Source: Photorhabdus akhurstii (GTDB lineage: Bacteria; Pseudomonadota; Gammaproteobacteria; Enterobacterales; Enterobacteriaceae). Taken from it: a stretch of 64,000 bases of DNA. The notes under the pieces are model-generated. The model was not told where the DNA came from and did no database searches. It saw nothing but the letters and a program-made list of their open reading frames with translations. Shown one piece after another: positions 1-8,683 of this stretch. Within the stretch, counting starts at the first letter, position 1; each line of letters opens with the position of its first letter. The stretch spans positions 124,001-188,000 of the forward strand of contig NZ_RCWE01000004.1 of NCBI RefSeq assembly GCF_018448925.1, written 5' to 3'. A program made the position numbers and the translations under genes.

Positions 1-2
1 CT

Positions 3-437
3 GATAATGTTGATCGGGCTGCGGCTTGGATACTTAAGGCATCGACTTCGGGGGGGAATGAGTGGAGTAACTTCACAGCGCTACTCAAGGAGTATACCCA
101 TAACGGCAAAGATCTGACTGATAGCCAAGTCCTCAAGGAACTTCATCATAGATTAGTTCCCAACATAGAGCGTGATTATCGCGGTCCAGCAATCAGCGGC
201 GGGAGTCTTCCTTCTAGTATAGGTGGTGCAGCAATGCTGGCACAGCATTTGGAGACATTGGATAAAGCAGATCCCCAGATTGGGAAACAGCTTTTTGCTG
301 CTGTCGTCGGTTTTCACGGTTTCACTGATGGTAATGGCAGGATGGGACGCCTCCTCTATGCGCTGACAGAACTGAGAGCGGATCAATTTACCCCCCTTTC
401 GGTCAAAGCAGAAAATGCTTTGCATGGGATTCACTGA
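3..437 (+). CDS. Fic-domain protein, C-terminal part (5' end outside window)
   Basis: The reading frame is open from the first bases of the window to a TGA, giving the last 144 codons of a longer gene. It carries the Fic core HGFTDGNGRMGR, matching HxFx(D/E)GNGRxxR, whose His and the GNGR anion-binding loop transfer AMP (or another nucleotide moiety) from a nucleotide to a target hydroxyl. The segment before it, with LVPNIERDYRGP, looks like the helical part of a Fic fold. The motif is intact, so the protein could be active, but the N-terminus that would show an inhibitory helix, a secretion signal or a DNA-binding domain is missing. Whether it is a toxin, an effector or a housekeeping Fic protein cannot be told. 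Confidence 0.85.
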   Translation, partial: DNVDRAAAWILKASTSGGNEWSNFTALLKEYTHNGKDLTDSQVLKELHHRLVPNIERDYRGPAISGGSLPSSIGGAAMLAQHLETLDKADPQIGKQLFAAVVGFHGFTDGNGRMGRLLYALTELRADQFTPLSVKAENALHGIH

Positions 438-465
438 AAAAAAGCCTGCATATGTATGCAGGCCA
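437..465. terminator. Palindromic hairpin after the fic-like gene
   Basis: A 9-bp perfect inverted repeat (gcctgcata / tatgcaggc, 444-463) with a 2-nt loop follows the Fic stop. Seven A residues precede it, so on the minus strand it has the form of a rho-independent terminator. On the plus strand no T-run follows. It probably marks the end of the fic transcript as an imperfect bidirectional terminator. Confidence 0.55.
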
Positions 466-863
466 GCTTATTGACCTAGCGCTGTGTTAAGAATGTCCCC
501 TTCATGTAATTTCTTCCTAAGACTCCGGAAATTCAAGTTAATATCGCTTACTACCGCTGGTTAGCATACTGCTAAGGTATTGACGATATTTTGGTTTTGT
601 AACTGCTTAGTAATTTAGAAATGCAGAATCGATTAATTTTTTTATTAGCTTTACTTACCGGATGGACTTTTAGGGTAAGTTTTTCGAAGGTTATCAGCTT
701 GCCTTGAAACTGATTAGGGAATAGAGGAAGTTTTTTAGCATGATGTTTGGCTGTTTTTTATACTAACCAGATAACTATAGAAAAAATCAGCCCTTTGGAC
801 AGGATTTTATCGACAATCTGTTTTATTATTTATCTATGGTATTTATACAGTAGTAATATCTCT
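466..863. other. Intergenic region upstream of purC
   Basis: About 400 bp without a convincing gene. One hairpin (acttacc 653-659 / ggtaagt 674-680, followed by a short T run to 684) could be a weak plus-strand terminator or attenuator. No clear PurR operator was found here by eye. The purC promoter must lie in the AT-rich 750-850 stretch, but no single -35/-10 pair stands out. Confidence 0.35.
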
Positions 864-874
864 GGAGATATAAG

Positions 875-1588
875 ATGCAAAAAAAAGCTGAGTTGTATCG
901 TGGAAAGGCAAAAACGGTGTATACCACGGATGATCCTGATTTGCTCGTGCTGGAGTTCCGTAATGATACATCAGCATTGGATGGCGAACGTATTGAACAG
1001 TTTGATCGTAAAGGGATGGTGAACAATAAATTTAACCATTTCATTATGAGCAAATTGGCAGAAGCAGGGATTCCGACACAAATGGAACGGCTGTTATCGG
1101 ACACTGAGGTATTAGTTAAAAAGCTGGATATGGTGCCGGTTGAATGTGTTATTCGCAATCGGGCTGCGGGCTCATTAGTTAGACGCCTTGGTGTTGAAGA
1201 AGGTTTGGTATTGAATCCACCTCTGTTCGATCTGTTTCTGAAAAATGATGCTAAGCACGATCCAATGGTGAATGAGTCTTATTGTGAAACTTTTGGTTGG
1301 GTTAGCAAAGAACATCTGGCTGAAATGAAGGAATTGAGCTACAAGGCCAATGAAGTATTGAGCAAATTGTTTGATGATGCGGGTTTAATTCTGGTTGACT
1401 TCAAACTGGAATTTGGTTTGTTCAAAGGCCAGGTAGTTCTGGGAGATGAATTCTCTCCTGATGGTAGCCGTTTGTGGGACAAAGAGACTTTGAACAAAAT
1501 GGATAAAGATCGCTTCCGCCAAAGCCTTGGTGGCCTGATTGAAGCGTATGAAGAAGTAGCGCGCCGTATTGGCGTTATTTTAGACTAA
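875..1588 (+). CDS. purC: Phosphoribosylaminoimidazole-succinocarboxamide synthase
   Basis: SAICAR synthetase, the ATP-dependent step of purine synthesis that joins CAIR and aspartate. The 237 residues match the usual enterobacterial length and begin [16 protein letters not shown], with the ATP-binding region at the N-terminus and the family blocks [12 protein letters not shown] (about 90-101) and [11 protein letters not shown] (about 174-184). The start is supported by GGAGA at 864-868, six bases before the ATG. It is followed directly by a strong terminator. In E. coli purC lies near tmcA, ypfN and dapE; here those genes come about 20 kb later, so the intervening block looks like an insertion next to purC. 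Confidence 0.97.
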   Translation: MQKKAELYRGKAKTVYTTDDPDLLVLEFRNDTSALDGERIEQFDRKGMVNNKFNHFIMSKLAEAGIPTQMERLLSDTEVLVKKLDMVPVECVIRNRAAGSLVRRLGVEEGLVLNPPLFDLFLKNDAKHDPMVNESYCETFGWVSKEHLAEMKELSYKANEVLSKLFDDAGLILVDFKLEFGLFKGQVVLGDEFSPDGSRLWDKETLNKMDKDRFRQSLGGLIEAYEEVARRIGVILD

Positions 1589-1606
1589 TTGCGCAAACGA
1601 TTACTT

Positions 1607-1625
1607 GGGCCGAAAGGCCCTTTTT
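1607..1625 (+). terminator. Rho-independent terminator of purC
   Basis: GGGCC, a GAAA tetraloop, GGCCC and then five T residues, 18 bp after the purC stop codon. This is a textbook intrinsic terminator. Confidence 0.9.
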
Positions 1626-2163
1626 ATTGGCCTCTTATGGCCAAATCTCATCCGACTACTAAGTAGTTAATATGAATTAATCCAATTATAGAATAGACTA
1701 GCCCTTTGCAAGAGATAATTTGCTTAAACTTAGAACAATTTAAGGCATGTTAATATTGAATAGGAATTCATTTATATAATCGCTATATATTTTAAAATTA
1801 CTATAATTCATTGTAATTATTGGTATTATTTATCCCATCTACGATTCTTCGTTTGGAATAAGTTACTTATTATTCATATTGGCGATATATTTTTCAATTA
1901 GTGCATTAAATAACCTAACAAAGGTATTGATATTGTCGGATAAAGTATCAATTTTATTTTTCGGCTATTTTCTTGTGATAGCGTTTATAAACATTTCAAT
2001 CAGATCGTGATAAATGCGGGTATTTTGCGATAATTACATTTTGCTAAATGTGAACCAGATCTTGCTGTTGTGATCGATCTGTTATTAATAACCTTGATGT
2101 TGGCTGCATACACTGATGTTGCAAATAACATCGCTAATTTTGATGAGGTGCCATAACCTAAAG
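1626..2163. other. AT-rich intergenic region before the ABC transporter pair
   Basis: About 540 bp of strongly AT-rich DNA. No ORF, RNA gene, repeat or recognisable Fur box was found. The promoter of the downstream ABC operon is expected here. A GAGGTG at 2145-2150 is the only possible ribosome site for the first ABC gene. Confidence 0.4.
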
Positions 2164-3891
2164 ATGAAAAGCGTGATGTCAAAGAATTTAACTGTATGGC
2201 GGATATTGCTACAGAGCGCCATACCATTTAAGGGGACAGTTTTATGTGCGTTTTTGGCCTTAGCCGTTACATTATCGTGCGATCTAAGCGGTCCTTATAT
2301 TATTCGGAATTACGTTGATAAGGCGACATCAGGGACGACTGTTGATCAACTTATCATGTTGGCAATCATTTATGTTTTTATTGCGTCGATTGGTGTTATC
2401 GGTAGTCTGGTAACCAGTTACATGAGCACCAAGGCAGGTTGGGGTATTGCTGATACTATTAGATATAAGCTATTTCGCCATGTGATGACAGTTTTACCTG
2501 TATTGGAAATAGAACGACGATCGCAGGGGGAGTTGCTGGAAAATATCGAAGGTAATGCTGATATTATAGGAAAAACGATTTCTAAAGCAGGCTTCAAAGC
2601 CATTGCTAATTTAGCGCTGACATTAGGGACATTGATCATTATATTCAGCGTCATGCCTCAGGCAGGTATTGCCATAGCAATCGTCGTCATACTGGTGGCG
2701 TATGTATTGATTCAGTTAACCAGACTTTCTGTCCGTCGTTGGCTAATTGCGCGAAATGAAAAAGCCCGCATCTTTGGTTTTGTTGGTGATTCGTTACATG
2801 CAATGGATGATTTACAGCCATTGTCGCAGGCGCATTGGCCTGCCATTGCATTTCGTAAGATGCTGTCAATGTTGCTCAAGTTTGAACGCAGTGCCTATAT
2901 TGGCGGCAGGGTTTTTTGGCCAATTACCCAGATCTTCTTTGCACTCTGTTTCGGTATAGGTTTTGGTTTTGGGCTTCAATTACTTGGTGTGGGCAGCTTA
3001 AGCATCGGTACATTAACGATGGTTTATCTCTACGTTGATAAACTTCGGGAACCGGTGGAGGATATGTCATCAGAAATAGAGCTGATACAGAAATTATTTG
3101 CTGCTTTGTCACTTTCGGCAAAAATGTTAAATGAAGGTACCCCAGATAAATCATCGAATAATTTATTGCCTGATGGTCCTCTCTCTATCCATTTCGATAA
3201 TGTTGATTTCAGTTATAACGGAGAAGAAACGCAAGTTTTGCATGGCGTTAATTTTTACGTCGCTCCGGGGAGCAAAATTGGCATTATTGGTAGAACGGGA
3301 GCGGGAAAAAGTACCATTCTTAATTTGATGTGTGGATTTGCGCGACCCGATTCAGGAAGAGTGACCATTGGCAATGTCGATGTCTCAACCATTCAGCCGG
3401 AAGAGTTTGCGAAAAAGATTGCTGTTCTTAGTCAACGTTCTCATCTGTTTTCCGCAACGTTGCGGGAAAATTTAACGCTTTTCAGTAATGAAATATCTGA
3501 CGATCAAATTTGGGAGGTTCTTCAAGAATTAGATGCGCTTGAATGGGTTAGGGCGCTGCCAGATGGTCTTGATACACAGGTTGGTACTAATGGTCTGATG
3601 CTATCAGCAGGAGAAATTCAAATGATAGCGGGCGCCAGAGTGATGTTACAGCATTGCTCGTTAGTGATTATTGATGAAGGAACTTCTCAGCTTGATCCCC
3701 GAACGGAAAAGAGTTGGCTGAAATTGCTTGAAAAGTTAAGCCGCAATTGCACCGTAGTGATGGTTGCACATCGCCTTCACACGCTTTCGGTCGTTGATGA
3801 AATTATCATTATCGATGATGGACGGATTCAACAACGAATCCCTGAAACAGAAGTCGCAATGTTAACGAGTAATCATGGGCTTATGGTATGA
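2164..3891 (+). CDS. ABC transporter, fused permease-ATPase subunit 1
   Basis: Type IV (exporter-fold) half-transporter: about six membrane segments in the first 310 residues, then a nucleotide-binding domain. Walker A is GRTGAGKS, Walker B SLVIIDEG with the catalytic Glu present, and the H-loop is VAHRL. The ABC signature is abnormal (LSAGEIQ instead of LSGGQ). The next gene has the opposite defect, so the two form a heterodimer with one consensus and one degenerate ATP site. The chosen ATG is at 2164; 2176 (MSKNLTVW) is equally possible, and an upstream in-frame ATG at 2116 has no ribosome site. The stop overlaps the next start (ATGA). The substrate is unknown; in the context of a DHB-NRPS island a role in siderophore or peptide transport, like YbtPQ, is an inference. 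Confidence 0.85.
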   Translation: MKSVMSKNLTVWRILLQSAIPFKGTVLCAFLALAVTLSCDLSGPYIIRNYVDKATSGTTVDQLIMLAIIYVFIASIGVIGSLVTSYMSTKAGWGIADTIRYKLFRHVMTVLPVLEIERRSQGELLENIEGNADIIGKTISKAGFKAIANLALTLGTLIIIFSVMPQAGIAIAIVVILVAYVLIQLTRLSVRRWLIARNEKARIFGFVGDSLHAMDDLQPLSQAHWPAIAFRKMLSMLLKFERSAYIGGRVFWPITQIFFALCFGIGFGFGLQLLGVGSLSIGTLTMVYLYVDKLREPVEDMSSEIELIQKLFAALSLSAKMLNEGTPDKSSNNLLPDGPLSIHFDNVDFSYNGEETQVLHGVNFYVAPGSKIGIIGRTGAGKSTILNLMCGFARPDSGRVTIGNVDVSTIQPEEFAKKIAVLSQRSHLFSATLRENLTLFSNEISDDQIWEVLQELDALEWVRALPDGLDTQVGTNGLMLSAGEIQMIAGARVMLQHCSLVIIDEGTSQLDPRTEKSWLKLLEKLSRNCTVVMVAHRLHTLSVVDEIIIIDDGRIQQRIPETEVAMLTSNHGLMV

Positions 3892-5540
3892 CTATATCCA
3901 ATGTATCAACTAAACTTAAAATGCTACCAGCCTTGACTGAGCTGATAAAAAAGTTTGCTCCTCTCTATTTCATTACCATGTTTGTGTGGACGTTAATGCA
4001 TGGTTTTCCTCTGTTGATTGGTTACCAAATCAGCAAATTACTCGATAGAGCGATGAATGAGCCAACTAACCCTGTCGTCTGGTGGTTGCTGGCCTCTGCG
4101 ATTGCGACTATGGTCTTGCGATCACTATTTCTATTCTTGGGATTAACCTTTGATTTTACGTTGATTTTCAAGGTCAGTGCTTACCTGAAGGAGCGGGTTT
4201 TGTGGGGAGTGAGCCATTGTTCTCACGATCAGAGACAGGCTTTTTCTCAAGGCGATATACTGAACCGTATTCGTGATGATAGTGATGAGATTGCGGAATT
4301 TCTGAGTTGGACCTCTGATTTTATTTACCGCGCATTACTTTTAATTATCGCATTAGTTGTGCTTATCAACACTGACATAATAACCACACTTGCTCTTATG
4401 CCTATGATTGTGGGCCTTTGGGTCGGGGCGATACTTAAACGCAAGGTAGGGAATTTACAGAAGAGTAAACGTCAATCGCAAGGGGACATTGCTGGCAAGA
4501 TTACTGATGTCTTAACGGGGATACGCGACTTGCGTCTTGGCAACAAAATGGAAGGGCAGATTGAGCGGTTATCGCAGAAATTTGTCAATCGACGGGCTAT
4601 TCAAGCCAAACATCAGGTATTTACTGACCTTCTTTCTGGGCTGTTCAAAAATATTGTCATACTTGGGACGTCGGCTGTTTTATTGATAGTGAGTAAACGA
4701 ATCGTCGATGGCAGTTTTACGGTAGGTAATCTGGCATTATTTTTGACCTATATCGGCTGGATCAGTGAACAAATACTTTTCTTTGGTCGGTCAGTTGCCT
4801 ATTACAAAAATGCTGATGTGTGTTATGGCCGAATTAGGCAGTTTCTGGCAAATAAAGTCGATAAAAAAGAAACCAAAGAATATGGACAAGATGAAATCTT
4901 ACATAAGCTAAGTGTTAATCATCTAGCTTACTCAAAAACTCAGCCTCCTGTTTCGTTTGAGGCAACGGCTAATCAGGTTATTGGCATTGTCGGTGATATT
5001 GGTTCGGGTAAAACCACCTTTTTGCGTTACCTGATTGGTCTGGAAAAATCCAGTTCCGGCAGTGTACTGTGGAATAACCGAGAGGTTCTGGGCAATGAAA
5101 ACTGGTGGCGGAATCCACGTATCGGATATGCCAGACAGAAAGCGGGTTTTTTTGGTGGAACCGTAAGGCAAAACCTCGCGTTGGGTGATAAGGATATCGA
5201 TGATGATGTCATGGTGCGGGCGCTGGAGGCGGTAGGTTTAACGCCCGGCTCATATGAATTACCAGAAGGGCTTGATACCGTCATTAATTCTGGCAGTGCC
5301 GGTCAATTATCTGGCGGCCAGCGTCAGCGTTTGGCATTGGCCCGGATGTTATGTCGTCCCGCTGATGTTTATATTGTTGATAACTGCGATTCGTCATTAG
5401 ATACGGATACGGCTCGTCGTTTATGGACTGTTTTACCTGAGCACTGGCCTGGTTTGTGGATTGTTGTTTCACATAATGCCGATCTTCTCGCTAAAGCGGA
5501 TCATATTGTCACCGTTCAACAACGGAGAGAATTAGCATAA
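3888..5540 (+). CDS. ABC transporter, fused permease-ATPase subunit 2
   Basis: Second half-transporter, 550 residues, translationally coupled to the first through an ATGA overlap. The N-terminal ~300 residues hold the transmembrane domain. The ATPase domain has Walker A GDIGSGKT, a canonical signature LSGGQRQRLAL, and an atypical Walker B DVYIVDN in which the catalytic Glu is replaced by Asn; the H-loop His is kept (VVSHN). This complements the good Walker B and poor signature of the partner, as in asymmetric heterodimers such as TM287/288. Direction of transport cannot be read from the fold, since YbtPQ and IrtAB share it but import siderophores. No receptor or binding-protein gene adjoins it. 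Confidence 0.85.
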   Translation: MTISNVSTKLKMLPALTELIKKFAPLYFITMFVWTLMHGFPLLIGYQISKLLDRAMNEPTNPVVWWLLASAIATMVLRSLFLFLGLTFDFTLIFKVSAYLKERVLWGVSHCSHDQRQAFSQGDILNRIRDDSDEIAEFLSWTSDFIYRALLLIIALVVLINTDIITTLALMPMIVGLWVGAILKRKVGNLQKSKRQSQGDIAGKITDVLTGIRDLRLGNKMEGQIERLSQKFVNRRAIQAKHQVFTDLLSGLFKNIVILGTSAVLLIVSKRIVDGSFTVGNLALFLTYIGWISEQILFFGRSVAYYKNADVCYGRIRQFLANKVDKKETKEYGQDEILHKLSVNHLAYSKTQPPVSFEATANQVIGIVGDIGSGKTTFLRYLIGLEKSSSGSVLWNNREVLGNENWWRNPRIGYARQKAGFFGGTVRQNLALGDKDIDDDVMVRALEAVGLTPGSYELPEGLDTVINSGSAGQLSGGQRQRLALARMLCRPADVYIVDNCDSSLDTDTARRLWTVLPEHWPGLWIVVSHNADLLAKADHIVTVQQRRELA

Positions 5541-5550
5541 TCCATTGGAT

Positions 5551-5582
5551 ATCCACTCCTGGCTAAGTCGGTAGGAGTGGAT
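5551..5582. repeat. 10-bp perfect inverted repeat between ABC and antitoxin genes
   Basis: atccactcct (5551-5560) and aggagtggat (5573-5582) with a 12-nt loop, 11 bp after the ABC stop. There is no T run. It lies about 50 bp before the antitoxin start, so it is either a transcript-end stem-loop or an operator for the ribbon-helix-helix antitoxin; the sequence does not decide. Confidence 0.5.
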
Positions 5583-5631
5583 GTCAATAATGAAATGGTA
5601 TATATTTTTTTATATCAAACGAGGAGGGGCT

Positions 5632-5898
5632 ATGGGTAAACAAGCTGTTTTTACTATGAAACTTGAATCAGATCTGCGTGATCACTTTATGGCTGCTACG
5701 GCGGCAGAACACCTCCCAGCTTCTCAAGTTGTCCGTGAACTGATGCATGAATATGTCCAGCGTCATAAATATCGTGCTTTCCTTCAGGAAAAGGTTGATA
5801 TCGCACGCCAATCTGTAAAAGAGGGTAATGGTGTTGAACATAGCGACGTAAAAGCGATTTTTGCGGCTCGAAGAGAACAGGTTAAAGCTCGTAAGTGA
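5632..5898 (+). CDS. Type II antitoxin, ribbon-helix-helix (RelB/ParD-like)
   Basis: 88 residues. The N-terminus MGKQAVFTMKLESDLRDHF has the short beta strand plus helix pattern of a ribbon-helix-helix DNA-binding fold, followed by ASQVVRELMHEYV (second helix). The Lys/Arg-rich C-terminus would wrap the toxin. The ATG at 5632 is chosen because a very strong AGGAGGGG lies just before it; a longer frame from 5581 has no ribosome site. The stop overlaps the start of a degraded ParE/RelE-type toxin, so this is now an antitoxin without a working partner. Such proteins normally repress their own promoter together with the toxin. Confidence 0.75.
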   Translation: MGKQAVFTMKLESDLRDHFMAATAAEHLPASQVVRELMHEYVQRHKYRAFLQEKVDIARQSVKEGNGVEHSDVKAIFAARREQVKARK

Positions 5899-6000
5899 AC
5901 GTGATTTGGACACTCAGGCGCTATTGACTGGTTTATGAGGACTATCTGGATTTTAGCTTTAGTACATACATCGCGGTTGTGGCCGCAAGAAGTTGAGTAA
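5895..6000 (+). pseudogene. Remnant of a RelE/ParE-family toxin
   Basis: Immediately overlapping the antitoxin stop, a GTG-started frame reads VNVIWTLRRY then stops at 5925. This resembles the first strand of RelE/ParE toxins (MxVxWT..A). About five bases later another frame (5929-6000) reads TIWILALVHTSRLWPQEVE, which has the look of the C-terminal end of the family (ILxVxHxxRLWP). The central ~60 codons are missing. The arrangement, antitoxin first with overlapping toxin, is the usual one, so this is an internally deleted toxin gene. The similarity is judged by eye from family memory. Confidence 0.6.
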
Positions 6001-6004
6001 TTAC

Positions 6005-7177
6005 ATGCTTATTAAGAACTTAATTGCCACATTGGAAGGTGAAATACAGATATTAATAACCACATTGCTTAATGAGCAATGGGAAACAGCCAGGGAATTA
6101 ATGAATGAATCATTGCGTATGGCGGCTGATGATTTAGCTTTAACTGTATTGGCAGACAATTTGTGTAACTCAGATATCGATATTATTTATCACCAGCAAG
6201 GTGCTTGTCATCTGCGGCTAAATACCCTCAATGGAAAGTTTAATCTTTATATTGGGATTAAAGATCGGCAAATTGATTCTCTCACGCTATCTCGATGCCC
6301 AATACCTGATGCGTATGCAAAACAGGGTATTTTTATCGAAAAAACGTTAAAGACGTTTGGTCTTGGAGATGTCCCGGATGGTTTGATATGTTTGCCATCA
6401 CCACATAATGTCAAAGCAGTTGTACTATTGCTAGCGGGTTCTGGTCCGCATTCGATGGATTATGATGTTGGGCCTAATCCACTGTTTCGTATGTTGGCGC
6501 ATGAATTAAGTCAATATGGGATTGCGAGTGTGCGTTTTGAAAAACGTTATTACCGCATCCGGCAGGGAAATATGAACTCTGAGGTTATCGATCTTAATAC
6601 GGAAATTGTTGACGATGCTTGTAATATTCTGACCGGTTTGATGGGACATATTGAATTTTACGATGTGCCAGTATTTCTGGTTGGGCACAGTTTCGGCGGA
6701 TATGTCAGCCCATTAATTGCAAAAAACTTACGGCAAAAATCGGGTTTAAATGTTGCGGGTATTGCGATGTTGGCGGCGCCTTTCCGTAATTTACTCCGGG
6801 TGATTTTATCCCAATTATCCAGTGGGAAAGAGAAAGATACAGTATCTCTTGAGAGCTTTTTGTCAGTGCCGGAGAGTTATCTCAAACAGATTGAGAATTA
6901 TCATGCATTTGACTGCTTAAACAGCTTGCCTGCAATGCCGTTATTCTTTGCCCAGGGAGATCAGGATTTCCAGATTTTGCATAATGTTGATTTCACGATG
7001 TGGAAAAACGCACTGCAAAATAATAGGCAGGCAGAGTTCAAACTCTACACTGGATTGAATCATATTTTATTGCCCACAATGGGGTGCGATGGTGGCGAGG
7101 ATTATCTGCAACCAGGTCAGATCCCGGTGCAGGTAATTGCAGATTTGGCTGCATGGATCAGCCACCATTCGTCATGA
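6005..7177 (+). CDS. Alpha/beta-hydrolase with N-terminal extension
   Basis: About 390 residues. The first ~120 residues are a helical extension resembling the DUF3887-type region seen before some hydrolases. The hydrolase part contains LLAGSGPHSMDYD (oxyanion region), the nucleophile elbow GHSFGG near residue 240, an acid in QGDQDF and a C-terminal His in GLNHILLP, giving a plausible Ser-Asp-His triad. Substrate unknown; esterase or thioesterase action on an NRPS intermediate is possible given the location but unproven. The start is either ATG 6005 or an in-frame TTG at 5993 inside the toxin remnant; neither has a strong ribosome site. It ends 11 bp from, and convergent with, the aryl carrier gene. 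Confidence 0.75.
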   Translation: MLIKNLIATLEGEIQILITTLLNEQWETARELMNESLRMAADDLALTVLADNLCNSDIDIIYHQQGACHLRLNTLNGKFNLYIGIKDRQIDSLTLSRCPIPDAYAKQGIFIEKTLKTFGLGDVPDGLICLPSPHNVKAVVLLLAGSGPHSMDYDVGPNPLFRMLAHELSQYGIASVRFEKRYYRIRQGNMNSEVIDLNTEIVDDACNILTGLMGHIEFYDVPVFLVGHSFGGYVSPLIAKNLRQKSGLNVAGIAMLAAPFRNLLRVILSQLSSGKEKDTVSLESFLSVPESYLKQIENYHAFDCLNSLPAMPLFFAQGDQDFQILHNVDFTMWKNALQNNRQAEFKLYTGLNHILLPTMGCDGGEDYLQPGQIPVQVIADLAAWISHHSS

Positions 7178-7188
7178 AATAGACAGCG

Positions 7189-7419
7189 CTATTTATCTTT
7201 TGCGAGCAGTTTGATCCAATCGTTGATTGTCGGCCAGCGAGCTAAATCTGCAAAGTTGACTGGGTACCCTGCATAATTTAGCCGATCAACCAGCATCAGC
7301 ATTTTTACCGAATCGAAACCGATATCGAAAAGATTTTCATCCTCCGGTATTGTCTCTACTTCTGGGTAAAGCGCTCTGATTTCTCGATGTAAAATTTCAT
7401 AGATAAGCTGATTTTTCAT
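7189..7419 (-). CDS. Stand-alone aryl carrier protein (EntB ArCP-like)
   Basis: 76-residue carrier protein. The 4'-phosphopantetheine attachment Ser lies in GFDSVKM (about Ser 37). The whole domain parallels the C-terminal aryl carrier of EntB: DENL, G-DSV-M, and PTI--W-KLL occur in the same order and spacing. It would hold 2,3-dihydroxybenzoate loaded by the EntE-like ligase at 18.3 kb and present it to the first condensation domain of the NRPS. The start at 7419 is preferred over a longer frame because GGAGACAC precedes it. It is the last gene of the minus-strand operon, 34 bp after the exporter permease. The EntB-like protein of this cluster lacks this domain, so the two proteins together replace one EntB. 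Confidence 0.85.
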   Translation of the reverse strand: MKNQLIYEILHREIRALYPEVETIPEDENLFDIGFDSVKMLMLVDRLNYAGYPVNFADLARWPTINDWIKLLAKDK

Positions 7420-7453
7420 TGTGTCTCCAAAAAGTTTTATGAAACGAAACAAG

Positions 7454-8683
7454 CTACAATTCTCTGATACCTTCGATTGGCGCTGATGCGGCTGCGCGAT
7501 GTGATGGATATACACCAAATACTACGGTGATAAAGCAGGCTGCGAGGGAAGCGAGTAAAAAGGAATATAAAGAGAAGCCAACCGCGATATCAAATAGTAA
7601 TAAAATTCTGAAACCGATAAATGAGAATAACAATCCTAATAGTGTTCCCAATAGTGAAATCAAAAATGCTTCGGTAAGAAATTGGTAAAAAATATCGGAA
7701 TAACTTGCTCCTACAGCAAGCCGTATACCAATCTCTCTTCTACGTTCTCTGACACTAATGAGAATGATATTCATGACACTGACACCCGCAACAAAGAGGG
7801 TTACTGATGATATTGACAGCAGGAAAAGATTAATTTTTGATTGAGTTTCATGCAACGTTTTTAACAATTCCGTGGTATTACGTATCTCATAGCTTTGTTG
7901 ATGTTTAAACCGTGATAATCGTTGTTCAACAGCGTATTTAACCGGCTCAATATGAGTGGCGTCTTTGGCTTTCAACACCATGCCGCTAGGAGGTGTGTGG
8001 CCGAACAGCCGTACCAGATAGCTGTTGCTTGGCAAAAATGCGGCATCATCGACACCGGCATCCATGCCTTCGCCTTTCTGTGTCAGGATACCGATAACTT
8101 GCATTGAGATGTCATTGATCTTGATGTTTTGCGCAAATGCGGTTTCTTTTTGTGGAAAAAGTCGTTCGGCCAGAGATGCTCCCAAAACAACGACATTTGC
8201 CAGAGCTGCATCGTCTTGTGGTGTATAAAAACGTCCACGATCAATCACCAGATTACGGATAATCGCGATATCTGCATTGGCGCCAATCAATTGAACATCA
8301 GCAGATCCTTGTGGAGAAACTATCGTTCCTGACGCGGTGTAAAACAGGGTGCTGTGACTAATATGGGGGTTATCTGCAAGTGACGTTATATCCTCTTGCG
8401 TCAGATAATTATTATGGGAATCGAAAGCGCCGTTTTTTTGTCCCTTGTATTTTACTGAAATGATATTACTTCCCATTGAAGAGACCATCTTAACAATATG
8501 ATGCTTGGTTTCTGTGCCAATTGCTTGCATGATCACAATCGAAGCTACCCCGATGGCAATGCATAATAGGGTCAAGAAGACTCGTGTTTTATGAGCGGTA
8601 AGAGAGCGTGCCGCCATTTTGAGATTGAACAGGATAACGGTTAAATACGCATTGAATTTTAAGGTTATTTTACTCATGCTCAT
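7454..8683 (-). CDS. MacB-type ABC permease (FtsX family)
   Basis: 409 residues. One membrane segment near residues 33-55 (VFLTLLCIAIGVASIVIMQ), a ~230-residue periplasmic domain, then three C-terminal membrane segments in the FtsX pattern, with GVSVMNIILISVRERRREIGIR between them, the typical coupling region of MacB/LolC permeases. The ATPase is encoded by the preceding gene, so MacB is split here into two chains. The start is the ATG that forms an ATGA overlap with the ATPase stop; five extra upstream codons are possible. It likely works with the adaptor and an outer-membrane TolC to export the NRPS product; export is inferred from the operon. Confidence 0.88.
   Translation of the reverse strand: MSMSKITLKFNAYLTVILFNLKMAARSLTAHKTRVFLTLLCIAIGVASIVIMQAIGTETKHHIVKMVSSMGSNIISVKYKGQKNGAFDSHNNYLTQEDITSLADNPHISHSTLFYTASGTIVSPQGSADVQLIGANADIAIIRNLVIDRGRFYTPQDDAALANVVVLGASLAERLFPQKETAFAQNIKINDISMQVIGILTQKGEGMDAGVDDAAFLPSNSYLVRLFGHTPPSGMVLKAKDATHIEPVKYAVEQRLSRFKHQQSYEIRNTTELLKTLHETQSKINLFLLSISSVTLFVAGVSVMNIILISVRERRREIGIRLAVGASYSDIFYQFLTEAFLISLLGTLLGLLFSFIGFRILLLFDIAVGFSLYSFLLASLAACFITVVFGVYPSHRAAASAPIEGIREL

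Noticed and set aside
1591-1605. GCGCAAACGATTAC, like half of a PurR operator
   Set aside because: It lies downstream of purC, only one half matches, and it adjoins the terminator; a chance match is more likely.
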